This document shows, one piece after another, positions 41,793-49,615 of a stretch of 64,000 nt of DNA. A program made the translations under genes and the position numbers. Source of the DNA: Nitrospirota bacterium (GTDB taxonomy: Bacteria > Nitrospirota > Nitrospiria > Nitrospirales > Nitrospiraceae); assembly GCA_004296885.1 (NCBI GenBank), contig SCVN01000019.1, positions 1 through 64,000 of the forward strand, read 5' to 3'. Under the pieces are notes generated by a model that worked only from the letters and a program-made list of their open reading frames with translations, was not told the origin of the DNA and searched no databases. Position 1 is the first letter of the stretch. Each line of letters starts with the position of its first letter.

Positions 41793-42641
41793 ATGGCATT
41801 TCTGGAAATCGATCATGTCACCAAGTATTTTGCGAGCCAGTCGGGCAACGGTCGCGTCTGCATCTTCCGAGATGCGACGATCAAAATCGAGAAGGGCGAA
41901 TTCGTCACGGTGATCGGCCACTCCGGCTGCGGCAAGAGCACGTTGCTGAACATCATCGCGGGATTGGAAACCATGACGGAGGGCGGCATCATCCTGAACG
42001 GCAAAGAGGTCTCAGGCCCCGGGCTGGACCGCATGGTGGTCTTCCAGAACTTCTCGTTGATGCCGTGGATGACCGTGTTCGAAAACATCCGGCTGGCAGT
42101 GCGGGCGGCTTATCCGGATTGGGATCGTCAGAAGATTGCCGAGCACGTGCGTAAGTACATCGCATTGGTAGGGCTGACGGGCGCGGAAGACAAGCGGCCG
42201 ATAGCCCTGTCTGGCGGGATGAAGCAGCGGGTGGGGCTGGCGCGGGCATTCTCAATCGAACCCAAGGTGCTGTTGCTGGACGAGCCCTTCGCGCAAATCG
42301 ACGCCTTGACGAGAGGTGTCATCCAGGAGGAACTGGTCCAGATGTGGAACACGACCCGCAATACGGTTTTTATGGTGACCCACGATGTGGACGAGGCCAT
42401 TCTCCTTTCGGATCGGATCATGCTCATGACGAACGGCCCATCGGCGCGTATCGCGGAAATCGTGGACGTGACGATCCCGAGGCCGCGTTCCCGCGACTCG
42501 GTCATCGAACATCCCCACTATTACAAGTTGAGGAACCACATCATTCATTTTTTGGTCCGCCATGCGTCGCATGCGCCGGTCGCCGACGGGTCGGACTCAG
42601 AGGAGGCGAGCTCCGTCCCGCCGTTGGTCGTCCGCTTCTGA
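41793..42641 (+). CDS. NrtD/CynD-type ABC transporter ATPase
   Basis: 282 residues. Walker A GHSGCGKSTLLN, Q-loop VVFQNFSLMPWMTVFENI, signature LSGGMKQRVGLARAF, Walker [14 protein letters not shown], switch MVTHDVDEAILLSDRI. The tail RPRSRDSVIEHPHYYKLRNH is typical of nitrate/taurine-type ATPases. There is no fused binding domain, so it is the NrtD rather than the NrtC form. Three bases separate it from the permease. Confidence 0.93.
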   Translation: MAFLEIDHVTKYFASQSGNGRVCIFRDATIKIEKGEFVTVIGHSGCGKSTLLNIIAGLETMTEGGIILNGKEVSGPGLDRMVVFQNFSLMPWMTVFENIRLAVRAAYPDWDRQKIAEHVRKYIALVGLTGAEDKRPIALSGGMKQRVGLARAFSIEPKVLLLDEPFAQIDALTRGVIQEELVQMWNTTRNTVFMVTHDVDEAILLSDRIMLMTNGPSARIAEIVDVTIPRPRSRDSVIEHPHYYKLRNHIIHFLVRHASHAPVADGSDSEEASSVPPLVVRF

Positions 42642-42658
42642 ATAAACACGGTAAGAGT

Positions 42659-42679
42659 GGCGGGCTGCGGTAGCCCGCC
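42659..42679 (+). promoter_or_regulatory. Intercistronic hairpin before cyanase
   Basis: GGCGGGCT (42659..42666), five-base loop, AGCCCGCC (42672..42679), then TTAAA. Perfect 8-bp stem but almost no U-run, so it is more likely an mRNA-stability or weak attenuation element within the operon than a full stop. Confidence 0.55.
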
Positions 42680-42697
42680 TTAAACCAGGAGGGAAGG

Positions 42698-43138
42698 ATG
42701 GAAGCGAAGAAAGCTCGAGATGTAATCAAGGCCAAGCGGTTGGCCAAGAAGATGACGATCGCCCAGGTGGCCAAGCTTGTGGGCAGGAACCCGACGTTCG
42801 TGGCGGCGGTGTTGAACGGCACCCATCGGCTGCCGCCGAAGGAGGCGGCGAAGATCGGGAAGGCCTTGGGGCTGGACAAAGTCACAACCGAATCTCTGTC
42901 GAAGTTTCCGGTCCGGACCGATTTCCCTAACACGACCGATCCCTTCAAGTATCGGTTGCTGGAGATTATCGGGGTTTACGGCGACTCTATGCGGGAACAG
43001 GCCAACGAAATGTTCGGCGATGGGATCATGAGCGCGATCGATTTTACGATCGATATGGATAAGGTCACTGGCAGCCACGGAGAAGCCCGGTGCAAGATCA
43101 CACTGAACGGGAAGTGGCTCGAATACAAGACCTTCTAA
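42698..43138 (+). CDS. cynS: Cyanate hydratase (cyanase)
   Basis: 146 residues. Converts cyanate and bicarbonate to ammonium and CO2. An N-terminal HTH-like part (MTIAQVAKLVGRNPTFVAAV) precedes the catalytic domain. Arg86, Glu89 (FKYRLLEIIG) and Ser112 (IMSAIDF) have exactly the spacing of the E. coli triad Arg96, Glu99, Ser122, shifted by ten. AGGAGGGAAGG is the ribosome-binding site. It follows the ABC importer, so uptake and hydrolysis are coupled. Confidence 0.96.
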   Translation: MEAKKARDVIKAKRLAKKMTIAQVAKLVGRNPTFVAAVLNGTHRLPPKEAAKIGKALGLDKVTTESLSKFPVRTDFPNTTDPFKYRLLEIIGVYGDSMREQANEMFGDGIMSAIDFTIDMDKVTGSHGEARCKITLNGKWLEYKTF

Positions 43139-43158
43139 CGTACCTGTCATCACTGTAG

Positions 43159-43196
43159 AGGGGCACTGTCGGCCTCTTGGTCGACGGTGCCCCTTG
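43159..43196 (+). terminator. Hairpin terminator after cynS
   Basis: AGGGGCAC (43159..43166) pairs with GTGCCCCT (43187..43194); inside, GTCG pairs with CGAC. Only a short TTGTG follows, so termination may be incomplete. It ends the importer-cyanase unit before the sigma-54 control region. Confidence 0.6.
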
Positions 43197-43244
43197 TGCG
43201 TGAGTTCTGTCCTTTCTCCTGCCATACCCGTCACAGACCCAGCT

Positions 43245-43268
43245 ATTTTGTCAGACATCCGACAAAAT
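43245..43268 (+). promoter_or_regulatory. NifA-type upstream activator site (TGT-N10-ACA)
   Basis: A perfect inverted repeat ATTTTGTC-N8-GACAAAAT (43245..43252 and 43261..43268). It contains TGT-N10-ACA (43249..43264), the NifA-binding consensus. It lies about 85 bases upstream of the -24 element of the sigma-54 promoter, a normal enhancer distance. A second partial copy (TTGTCCGGAATG) adjoins it. Confidence 0.75.
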
Positions 43269-43334
43269 TGTCCGGAATGTGGGTGGTAGGTCCGATTCTC
43301 ATCTCTAATTCCAGTCATTTGTCGCTTCTTTGTG

Positions 43335-43350
43335 TGGCACTGAACTTGCT
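43335..43350 (+). promoter_or_regulatory. Sigma-54 promoter (-24/-12)
   Basis: TGGCAC (43335..43340), five bases, TTGCT (43346..43350): a full match to TGGCAC-N5-TTGCW. The expected start is near 43362, 55 bases before the small winged-helix gene. rpoN is encoded at 17868 and a sigma-54 activator at 38123. Confidence 0.88.
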
Positions 43351-43416
43351 CATTTCTCCTTGAGCCTTGTTGGGTCGTGTGAATGATCCCTGCCCAAGAC
43401 GACAAGGAGGTGTCTT

Positions 43417-43680
43417 ATGGAGAGCGCCATGCGTGGCCTATCTTTGCCTCGGACGGAACTGGAGTCTGCTTCCGGGGTTGAACAACGACTTCTTGACGCG
43501 CTGACAGTGAAGGGGGCTCAGACGATGGAGCAGCTGGCCTCTCTGCAGCCGACCGTCAGTTGGGCGCAAGTGTTTCTGGCGATCGACCGGTTGAGCCGTT
43601 CCGGCTTGGTGTTCCTGCGGCGCGACGGCGGGTGCCGGTATTGCGTGTCGCTGAATCGAACGGGCGAGGGGGCGATCTGA
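43417..43680 (+). CDS. Small winged-helix protein in front of amt
   Basis: 87 residues, no family recognised with certainty. Residues 20-75 look like a winged helix: EQRLLDALTVKGAQTMEQLA, SWAQVFLAIDRLSRSGLVFL and a two-strand wing RRDGGCRYCVSL. The ribosome-binding site AAGGAGGTG is near perfect. First gene behind the sigma-54 promoter, 3 bases from amt, so it may be a local regulator; no ligand domain is present. Confidence 0.75.
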   Translation: MESAMRGLSLPRTELESASGVEQRLLDALTVKGAQTMEQLASLQPTVSWAQVFLAIDRLSRSGLVFLRRDGGCRYCVSLNRTGEGAI

Positions 43681-43683
43681 TTC

Positions 43684-44856
43684 ATGCCCGGTGAAGGCGC
43701 CGATCATACGGCTTGGCTGCTGATCGCCACGACATTGGCCATGCTGACCGTTCCCGGCGTGGCATTATTCTATGCTGGGATGGTGCGTCGAAAAAATGTT
43801 CTGAACACGTTGGCCTTGCCGCTGTTGGCCCTGGTGCTGGTGTCGCTCTGTTGGCTTGTCGGCGTCGGGGCGATGGATCTGGGGGCCAGGGGGCGCAGCA
43901 TGGCTGGCCTGGGGCTTGGGGGAACGCCCCTGCGGTATGTGTCTCTCGTCCTTTCCGGGGCATTGGCGCTTGCACTGGTGGCGGGCGGCATCGTCGAGCG
44001 GACCCGCTGTTCGTTCTTTCTCTTGTTTGGGTTCTGTTGGGTTCTGCTGGTCTACGGTCCGCTCGCGCATTCGCTGTGGGGGGATGGCTGGCTGGTTTCC
44101 ATAGGGAGCCTGGACTTTGCGGGCGGGGCGGTGGTGCATGTCAGCGCCGGCGTGACGGCTCTGGTCGCCGCGATCCTGATCGGGCCTCGCAAAGGGCATG
44201 GGCGAACGGAGATGCGGCCGAACAATCTGCCGCTCTCGGTCTGCGGTGCCGGTCTGATGTGGGTCGGCTGGTGCGGCTTTGCCTCAGGCCAGGGCATGAC
44301 CACCATGGGCACGGTAACAAGCGCCTTCGTGGCCATCCAGGCTTCCGCGGCCGCGGCCGCATTGGCTTGGACTGCGGTGGAATGGGTGCAACGGGAGAAA
44401 CCCACGGTCTTGGGAACGGTCAGCGGAGGCGTCGCCGGCCTTGTGGCCATCGCGCCGGCCGCCGGCTACGTCGGCCCTCTCTCGGCGCTGGTCATCGGAA
44501 TCGGGGCCGGTGGACTTTGCTACATGGTGGTGAACTTCGTGAAGCCGATTCTGGGCTACGACGATTCGTTGGATGTGTTCGGGATGCATGCGGTCGGCGG
44601 CACCTGGGGGATGATCGCGACGGGACTCTTTGCCTCTGCGGCGGTGAACCCGGACGGCAGCGACGGGCTCTTCTACGGCTACCCCTATCAGTTTTTTGTG
44701 CAATGTGTGGCTGTCCTGGCTGTCTGGGTCTTTGCCGGGGGGATGACCTATCTGCTGGTGAAGGGGCTGGGTGCTATTCTGTCCCCACGTGTGGACGAAG
44801 AGGCCGAAGTGATGGGACTGGATCTGACGCAGCATGGGGAAAAAGGATATTCGTAA
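43684..44856 (+). CDS. amt: Ammonium transporter Amt (second copy, shorter)
   Basis: 390 residues without a signal peptide, beginning GEGADHTAWLLIATTLAMLT. The Amt fold has GVALFYAGMVRRKNVLNTL, the first pore His in DFAGGAVVHVSAGVTALV and the second in DVFGMHAVGGTWG. The tail ends GLDLTQHGEKGYS. It is clearly more divergent than the other two copies, which resemble each other. Control by the sigma-54 promoter suggests expression under nitrogen limitation. Confidence 0.93.
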   Translation: MPGEGADHTAWLLIATTLAMLTVPGVALFYAGMVRRKNVLNTLALPLLALVLVSLCWLVGVGAMDLGARGRSMAGLGLGGTPLRYVSLVLSGALALALVAGGIVERTRCSFFLLFGFCWVLLVYGPLAHSLWGDGWLVSIGSLDFAGGAVVHVSAGVTALVAAILIGPRKGHGRTEMRPNNLPLSVCGAGLMWVGWCGFASGQGMTTMGTVTSAFVAIQASAAAAALAWTAVEWVQREKPTVLGTVSGGVAGLVAIAPAAGYVGPLSALVIGIGAGGLCYMVVNFVKPILGYDDSLDVFGMHAVGGTWGMIATGLFASAAVNPDGSDGLFYGYPYQFFVQCVAVLAVWVFAGGMTYLLVKGLGAILSPRVDEEAEVMGLDLTQHGEKGYS

Positions 44857-44982
44857 AAAGTGAAAGGTGAAAAGTGAACGGTCGTGAAATGCCAGCGGGA
44901 GGATGGGTCTGAAATCCGTCCGTACGCTCTGTCGAGCGGTGTACTTTTTACCTTTTACCCTTCACCATTCACGGTCTTGAGC
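44857..44982 (+). repeat. Inverted GTGAAA-type intergenic repeat
   Basis: The gap between amt and the Rieske gene has a GTGAAA-rich left arm (AAAGTGAAAGGTGAAAAGTG, 44858..44877) and a complementary TTCAC/TTTTAC-rich right arm (about 44943..44975, TTTTTACCTTTTACCC). The arms can form a long imperfect hairpin. It is another short-unit intergenic element, distinct from the GCTGA family. Confidence 0.5.
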
Positions 44983-45429
44983 ATGGCGATTATCCACGAT
45001 GACGCGGGGCGACGAAGGTTTCTCAGCCAAGCGGTGATGGGGTTTGGGCTGCTCTTTGGCATGGGGACTCTGGCCCTTCGTTTTGTCCAGTTCCTGGTGC
45101 CAAGACCGAAGCCGAGGCGGTACGACGCGGTCTTGATCGGGGCTGAGTCGAAGGTGCCGCTCGGAGAGGCGCTGTCGATGGAGCTGGGCGGCCACAAGAT
45201 CATGGTGCTGCGCTCGGATGAAGGGGTGGCGGCCTTTTCCAGGCGCTGCACGGACCTGGGTTGTCTGGTGTCCTGGAGCAAGGAACGGGAAGAGTTCGTC
45301 TGCCCTTGTCATCAGGGAAGGTTCGACAAGACCGGAAAGAACATCGCCGGGCCTCCCCCCAGGCCGCTGGATCGATTCGATGTCGTGAAGCGGGGCGGAC
45401 AGTTGTACGTGAACATCCAGAACGGATAG
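44983..45429 (+). CDS. Rieske iron-sulfur protein of a cytochrome bc complex
   Basis: 148 residues from the ATG at 44983; a longer frame runs back through the repeat. The N-terminus is a single membrane anchor with a Tat-like arginine group (GRRRFLSQAVMGFGLLFGMG). The cluster-binding motifs are RRCTDLGCLVSW and FVCPCHQGRFDKTG. The first normally reads CTHLGC; here the ligand His is Asp (codon GAC at 45253..45255). The Pro-rich loop GPPPRPLDRF is normal. Cytochrome b follows, so it should be part of a quinol-oxidising complex. Confidence 0.9.
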   Translation: MAIIHDDAGRRRFLSQAVMGFGLLFGMGTLALRFVQFLVPRPKPRRYDAVLIGAESKVPLGEALSMELGGHKIMVLRSDEGVAAFSRRCTDLGCLVSWSKEREEFVCPCHQGRFDKTGKNIAGPPPRPLDRFDVVKRGGQLYVNIQNG

Positions 45430-45435
45430 TGGTCG

Positions 45436-45500
45436 GCTCTCAGCTGTCAGCCATCAGCTTCGTCCGGAAGCTGACGGCAGATTGCTGAAGGCTGAACGCT
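45436..45500 (+). repeat. GCTGA/TCAGC hairpin repeat upstream of cytochrome b
   Basis: Left arm TCTCAGCTGTCAGCCATCAG continuing CTTC, right arm GAAGCTGACGG and further GCTGAAGGCTGA units. CATCAGCTTC (45452..45461) pairs with GAAGCTGACG (45467..45476) apart from one mismatch. Close relative of the element at 46567..46620. Confidence 0.55.
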
Positions 45501-45514
45501 CTTGGGAGCAATCA

Positions 45515-46549
45515 ATGGGATCGGTGGCTTCACCGACACAGGCGACAACAGCCGACGGGCCGGTTCAGAAGAACTGGATCGACTACATCCAGAAAGACCT
45601 GCCCGAGCACCTGGATTGGTGGCCCTATACGCTGGGGGCGATTCCCTTGACCCTCTTTGGGATCCTGGTGGCGACGGGCCTTATGCTGACCTTTTATTAT
45701 GTGCCTTCGCCGGAGAAAGCCTACGAGAGCGTCGATCAGATCACCAACGGGGTCTACCTGGGATGGTTTATCCGTGGCCTCCACAAGTTCTCCGTCGACC
45801 TGATGATTTTGTTCGTTCTCTTTCACGTCATCCGGGTATTTGTGACGCGAGCCTACCGGACCCCTGGGGAGTTGAAGTGGGTAAGCGGGTCGGTCGTGTT
45901 GTTCGTGACTCTAGCCATGGGCTTCACCGGCTATTCTTTGGTCTACGACAACGTCTCCTACTGGGGGATGACGGTGGTCACCAACATGCTGGGAACGATA
46001 CCGATCGTCGGCACCCCCTTGATGTATCTCCTGCGAGGGGGGGAAGAAGTCTCAGGGGGAACCTTGTTGCGCTTGTACGATCTCCATACCAAGTTGTTGC
46101 CGGCGCTTCTGGGCGGTCTGGTGCTTGGACATGTGCTCGTGGTCCGCATCCTGGGTTTCGCGGAAGTGAAGGGAAGTCGCGGGTTCCATCCCTTTTATCC
46201 GGAACATACGATGATGATGGGGGCGGTGGCGATCGGCTTGTTGGTGCTGCTCACGGACCTGGTCATGATTTTTCCTCCTGGGCTGGGTCCGCCCGCCAAC
46301 CCGCAAGAGGTGGCCTCCGATGTTTCGCCGCCCTGGTATTTTTCTGCCGCCTATATGTGGATTACCCTGTTGCCGGCGCCGCTTTCGCTCTGGAGTCTCC
46401 TGGGCGGGGCGGGACTCTTTGTGGTCTATCCATTTGTGGATCGGATGTTGTCACAACGAGGCTGGCCCATGGCGGTTGTCAATGCGCTGGTCGGAACCGT
46501 TGCGGTGGGGGTGTTTGCGGGGCTGATGCTGTTGGACTTGTGGATGTGA
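45515..46549 (+). CDS. Cytochrome b of a quinol-oxidising bc-type complex
   Basis: 344 residues from the ATG after GGGAGC; the frame is open from 45482. At least seven helices. The heme-b histidines are spaced 13 (GLHKFSVDLMILFVLFH) and 14 (LHTKLLPALLGGLVLGH) residues apart, the b6f/menaquinol pattern rather than the mitochondrial 13/13. The Qo-side motif appears in the later half as PPGLGPPANPQE. The C-terminal part covers the subunit IV region, so this is a fused b6-IV type protein. Confidence 0.92.
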   Translation: MGSVASPTQATTADGPVQKNWIDYIQKDLPEHLDWWPYTLGAIPLTLFGILVATGLMLTFYYVPSPEKAYESVDQITNGVYLGWFIRGLHKFSVDLMILFVLFHVIRVFVTRAYRTPGELKWVSGSVVLFVTLAMGFTGYSLVYDNVSYWGMTVVTNMLGTIPIVGTPLMYLLRGGEEVSGGTLLRLYDLHTKLLPALLGGLVLGHVLVVRILGFAEVKGSRGFHPFYPEHTMMMGAVAIGLLVLLTDLVMIFPPGLGPPANPQEVASDVSPPWYFSAAYMWITLLPAPLSLWSLLGGAGLFVVYPFVDRMLSQRGWPMAVVNALVGTVAVGVFAGLMLLDLWM

Positions 46550-46566
46550 AAGAGAGCTAGGAAGCC

Positions 46567-46620
46567 GTCAGCGCTCAGCCATCAGCTTCCAGACGAAGCT
46601 GATGGTTGCAGCTGAGAGCT
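46567..46620 (+). repeat. GCTGA/TCAGC hairpin repeat upstream of the octaheme cytochrome
   Basis: CCATCAGCTTC (46579..46589), five-base loop, GAAGCTGATGG (46595..46605): a perfect 11-bp stem, extended by outer GCTCAGC and GCTGAGAGC. It is the best-formed copy of the family and lies in the cytochrome operon, where it may stabilise or cut the mRNA. Confidence 0.65.
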
Positions 46621-46634
46621 CCTGAGGAGGATTT

Positions 46635-48038
46635 GTGGCAGATCCGGACGAAGTACAGACAGAGATGCAGAACGGGAAGTTGAACTTCACCCGTTACCTG
46701 ATCGGGGGCCTGTGCCTCGTCTTGTTTCTGGCGCTCACCGGGGTCGGCTATGTGCAGGTGGAGGAGCGGCGCGGCGGCGGGCTCCGGCCGTTCATTTCCG
46801 CCGAGAACAAGAAGTGCATCGATTGCCACATGGCCAAGGATGTGGCGGTCGGCGGAATCAACGATTGGAAAGTCAGCCGCCATGCGCCGAAAGGGATCGG
46901 CTGCATCGAATGCCATCGGGCCGAGAAGGGCGACGCGGACGCGTACGACCATGAGGGGGCGCTGATTTCGACGTTGGTGACGCCGAAGGACTGCATGAAG
47001 TGCCACGACAAGGAGGCCAAGGAGTTCGGCAAATCCCATCATGCGAAGGCGGCCCAGTTTACCGGCTCCCTCGACAATTTCCTGGGGAACGTCGTGGAAG
47101 GGCCGGAGGTCGTCACCTCCGGATGCGCCGGCTGCCACGGCAGCGTGGTGAAGGTGATGGAAAAAGGGAAGCTGCATCCGGCGACCTGGCCGAATTCCGG
47201 AATCGGTCGGGTGAATCCGGACGGCTCCAAGGGCACCTGCGCCGCCTGCCATGCACGGCACAGTTTCTCCATCGAACAGGCCAGGCAGCCGGAGAGCTGC
47301 GGCCGCTGCCACATGGGACCGGACCATCCGCAGATCGAGGCCTACTTGGAGAGCAAGCACGGCGTCATGTTCACCGCGAACAAAGAAAAGATGAAGCTCG
47401 CCAATCCGTCGGAGAAGTGGATGCCCGGCAAGGACTATCTCTATCCCACTTGCGCCACCTGCCATATGAGCGCCACCGGCACCCAGGAGGTGACGCATGA
47501 CGTGGGCGATCGCATCAGTTGGACGTTGCGTCCGGTGGTCTCGACGCGGCTTGAGAACTTCGACGAGCGGCGGAAGGGCATGAAGCAAGTCTGCTCCTCC
47601 TGCCACAGCGAACAGATCGTGGAGCGGTTCTTTACGCAGATGGATCAAGGGATCACCTTGTACAACGAAAAGTTCGGCAAGCCGGCCAAAACGGCGATGG
47701 ACAAGCTGCTGGCCATGAAAAAGATCACGCCGACGCCGTACGATGAAAAGATCGAATGGGTGTTCTATGAACTCTGGCACCATGAAGGGAGGCGGGCGAG
47801 GCACGGTCTCTCGAAAATGGCGCCTGACTATGTCCACTGGCAGGGCTTCTATGAGGTCGCCAAGAGTTTCTACATTAAATTCCTGCCGCTCGTGCGCGAG
47901 CTGTCGCCCCAAGTGGCCGAAGAGATGTTGCGCAACGAGGGCCACAAGTGGATCGAGCAGGGCATGACGAAAGAGGACATCGCCCAGATGCTGGAATTCT
48001 ACGACAAGGAAATGCAAGGCAAGCGGGGCGGTGGATAA
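46635..48038 (+). CDS. Membrane-anchored octaheme cytochrome c, HAO-like
   Basis: 467 residues from a GTG after GAGGAGG. Residues 20-40 (YLIGGLCLVLFLALTGVGY) are an uncleaved anchor. Eight CxxCH sites start at residues 61, 90, 120, 164, 202, 222, 273 and 320. The arrangement and segments such as WPNSGIGRVNPDGSKGTC, GRCHMGPDHPQ and HHEGRRARHG resemble the hydroxylamine oxidoreductase superfamily. APDYVHWQGFYEV (396-408) is where the cross-linking Tyr of true HAO would be sought. Downstream of Rieske and cytochrome b, it could replace cytochrome c1. Nothing else here suggests ammonia oxidation. Confidence 0.88.
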   Translation: MADPDEVQTEMQNGKLNFTRYLIGGLCLVLFLALTGVGYVQVEERRGGGLRPFISAENKKCIDCHMAKDVAVGGINDWKVSRHAPKGIGCIECHRAEKGDADAYDHEGALISTLVTPKDCMKCHDKEAKEFGKSHHAKAAQFTGSLDNFLGNVVEGPEVVTSGCAGCHGSVVKVMEKGKLHPATWPNSGIGRVNPDGSKGTCAACHARHSFSIEQARQPESCGRCHMGPDHPQIEAYLESKHGVMFTANKEKMKLANPSEKWMPGKDYLYPTCATCHMSATGTQEVTHDVGDRISWTLRPVVSTRLENFDERRKGMKQVCSSCHSEQIVERFFTQMDQGITLYNEKFGKPAKTAMDKLLAMKKITPTPYDEKIEWVFYELWHHEGRRARHGLSKMAPDYVHWQGFYEVAKSFYIKFLPLVRELSPQVAEEMLRNEGHKWIEQGMTKEDIAQMLEFYDKEMQGKRGGG

Positions 48039-48062
48039 GATGCGGGTTCACCGTCTGTGCCG

Positions 48063-48100
48063 GAGGCGCCAGCAGGATTTCTGCCGGCGCCTCTGTTATA
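48063..48100 (+). terminator. Terminator after the octaheme cytochrome
   Basis: GAGGCGCC (48063..48070) pairs with GGCGCCTC (48086..48093); inside, GCAG pairs with CTGC around GATTT with one mismatch. The tail TGTTATAA is weakly U-rich. It closes the Rieske-cytochrome b-octaheme unit before the third amt. Confidence 0.75.
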
Positions 48101-48153
48101 ACAAGACAGCGTAGGGGCGGTCGGCGAGGTCGGTGGGAGAAAGGGAGACGAGC

Positions 48154-49476
48154 ATGGCCTGGATGATGACGGTGTGGCGGCTGGCGGGGCTCATCTGCAT
48201 GGCCTGGATCGTGGGCGCGGAAGCGGTGTGGGCGGAGACGCAAGCCGTTCCGCTCAAAATTGACACGGGCGACACGGCCTGGGTGTTGGCCTCCTCGGCG
48301 CTGGTTCTGGCGATGATCGTGCCTGGGTTGGCCCTGTTCTATGGCGGGTTGGTGCGCAGCAAGAACGTGTTGGGCACCATCATGCACAGTTTCATCATCC
48401 TCTCCCTGGTTAGCATTTTGTGGATTCTGGTCGGCTATAGCTTGGCCTTCGGCCCGGACGTCAAGGGCCTTATCGGCGGATTGGACTGGATCGGATTGAA
48501 CGGCGTCGGCTTGGACCCCCATGCAACCTATGGCCCGACGATCCCCCATCAGGCCTTCATGGTGTTTCAAATGATGTTCGCGGCGATCACGCCGGCCTTG
48601 ATCACCGGGGCCTTTGCGGAGCGGATCAAGTTCAGCGCCTTGCTCCTGTTCTCGGCCCTCTGGTCTCTGCTCGTGTATTGTCCGATCGCGCATTGGCTGT
48701 GGGGCGGCGGCTGGCTGGGTCAGCTGGGGGCCTTGGATTTTGCCGGTGGGGCGGTCGTGCATATCAGTTCCGGCGCGGCGGCCCTGGTCTGTGCCTTCGT
48801 GCTCGGGCAACGCCACGGCTACGGCACCGATTACATGGCCCCGCACAGCCTCCCGTTCACGCTGCTGGGCACCGGGCTGCTCTGGTTCGGCTGGTTCGGG
48901 TTCAACGCCGGCAGCGCCCTGGGCGCTAACCAGGTGGCCGTGTCCGCCTTTCTGGCCACGCATACGGCGGCCACGGCCGGGGCCGCCGCCTGGATCTTGG
49001 TGGAATGGGTACACCGGGGGACGCCGACCGTCCTGGGGGTGGCCAGCGGCGCCGTGGCCGGCTTGGCGACGGTCACACCGGGAGCCGGCTATGTCGGGCC
49101 CTTTTCGGCCCTGCTGATCGGGCTGGTGGCCGGGGGGGTGAGTTACCTGGCCATCATGTGGAAGGGGAAGTTCGGATATGACGACTCTCTGGATGTCGTC
49201 GGCATTCACGGGGTGGGGGGTGTGCTTGGCGTGCTGGCCACGGGGCTGCTGGCGTCCAAGGCGGTGAATCCCGGCGGAGCCGACGGGTTGTTCTACGGCA
49301 ATCCTGGGTTCTTCGGCGTGCAGGTCGTGGCGGTCCTGGCCGTCGGCCTGTTTTCCTTGGCGATGACCTATCTGATCCTCAAACTCGTCAACCGGCTGGT
49401 CGGGTTGCGCGTGACTCACGAGGAGGAAGCGTTGGGGTTGGATCTCAGTCAGCACAACGAGCGGGCCTATTCGTGA
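48154..49476 (+). CDS. amt: Ammonium transporter Amt (third copy)
   Basis: 440 residues from the ATG after GGGAGAC. Signal peptide LICMAWIVGAEAVWA, then the Amt fold: GDTAWVLASSALVLAMIVPG, first pore His in FAGGAVVHISSGAAALV, second in DVVGIHGVGGVLG. It ends [13 protein letters not shown], the same PII-docking tail as the first copy. No PII gene adjoins it. Confidence 0.94.
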   Translation: MAWMMTVWRLAGLICMAWIVGAEAVWAETQAVPLKIDTGDTAWVLASSALVLAMIVPGLALFYGGLVRSKNVLGTIMHSFIILSLVSILWILVGYSLAFGPDVKGLIGGLDWIGLNGVGLDPHATYGPTIPHQAFMVFQMMFAAITPALITGAFAERIKFSALLLFSALWSLLVYCPIAHWLWGGGWLGQLGALDFAGGAVVHISSGAAALVCAFVLGQRHGYGTDYMAPHSLPFTLLGTGLLWFGWFGFNAGSALGANQVAVSAFLATHTAATAGAAAWILVEWVHRGTPTVLGVASGAVAGLATVTPGAGYVGPFSALLIGLVAGGVSYLAIMWKGKFGYDDSLDVVGIHGVGGVLGVLATGLLASKAVNPGGADGLFYGNPGFFGVQVVAVLAVGLFSLAMTYLILKLVNRLVGLRVTHEEEALGLDLSQHNERAYS

Positions 49477-49504
49477 CCTCCTATCATCCAGCCCAGCGCG
49501 GTGC

Positions 49505-49533
49505 TTGACAAATCTCTACGTTCGTTTCAGATT
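49505..49533 (+). promoter_or_regulatory. Possible promoter before the caspase-like gene
   Basis: A perfect -35 TTGACA (49505..49510) with a 17-base spacer to CAGATT (49528..49533), which matches the -10 consensus at only three positions. Position, 83 bases before the ATG, is reasonable. Confidence 0.35.
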
Positions 49534-49615
49534 GAGCTCTCTTCGGCTACCGGGATCCCCGCAGGGTCTTCTCGGGCGCCTTGTACACCTTTGCCGGATA
49601 GGCAAGCAGGGTAGG

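Noticed and set aside
46575-48017. 480-codon open frame on the - strand opposite the octaheme cytochrome
   Set aside because: Shadow of a gene with eight CxxCH motifs; no independent support.
46635-48038. True hydroxylamine oxidoreductase of a complete ammonia oxidiser
   Set aside because: No haoB, cytochrome c554/cM552 or amo genes are nearby, and the protein has an uncleaved membrane anchor beside Rieske and cytochrome b.
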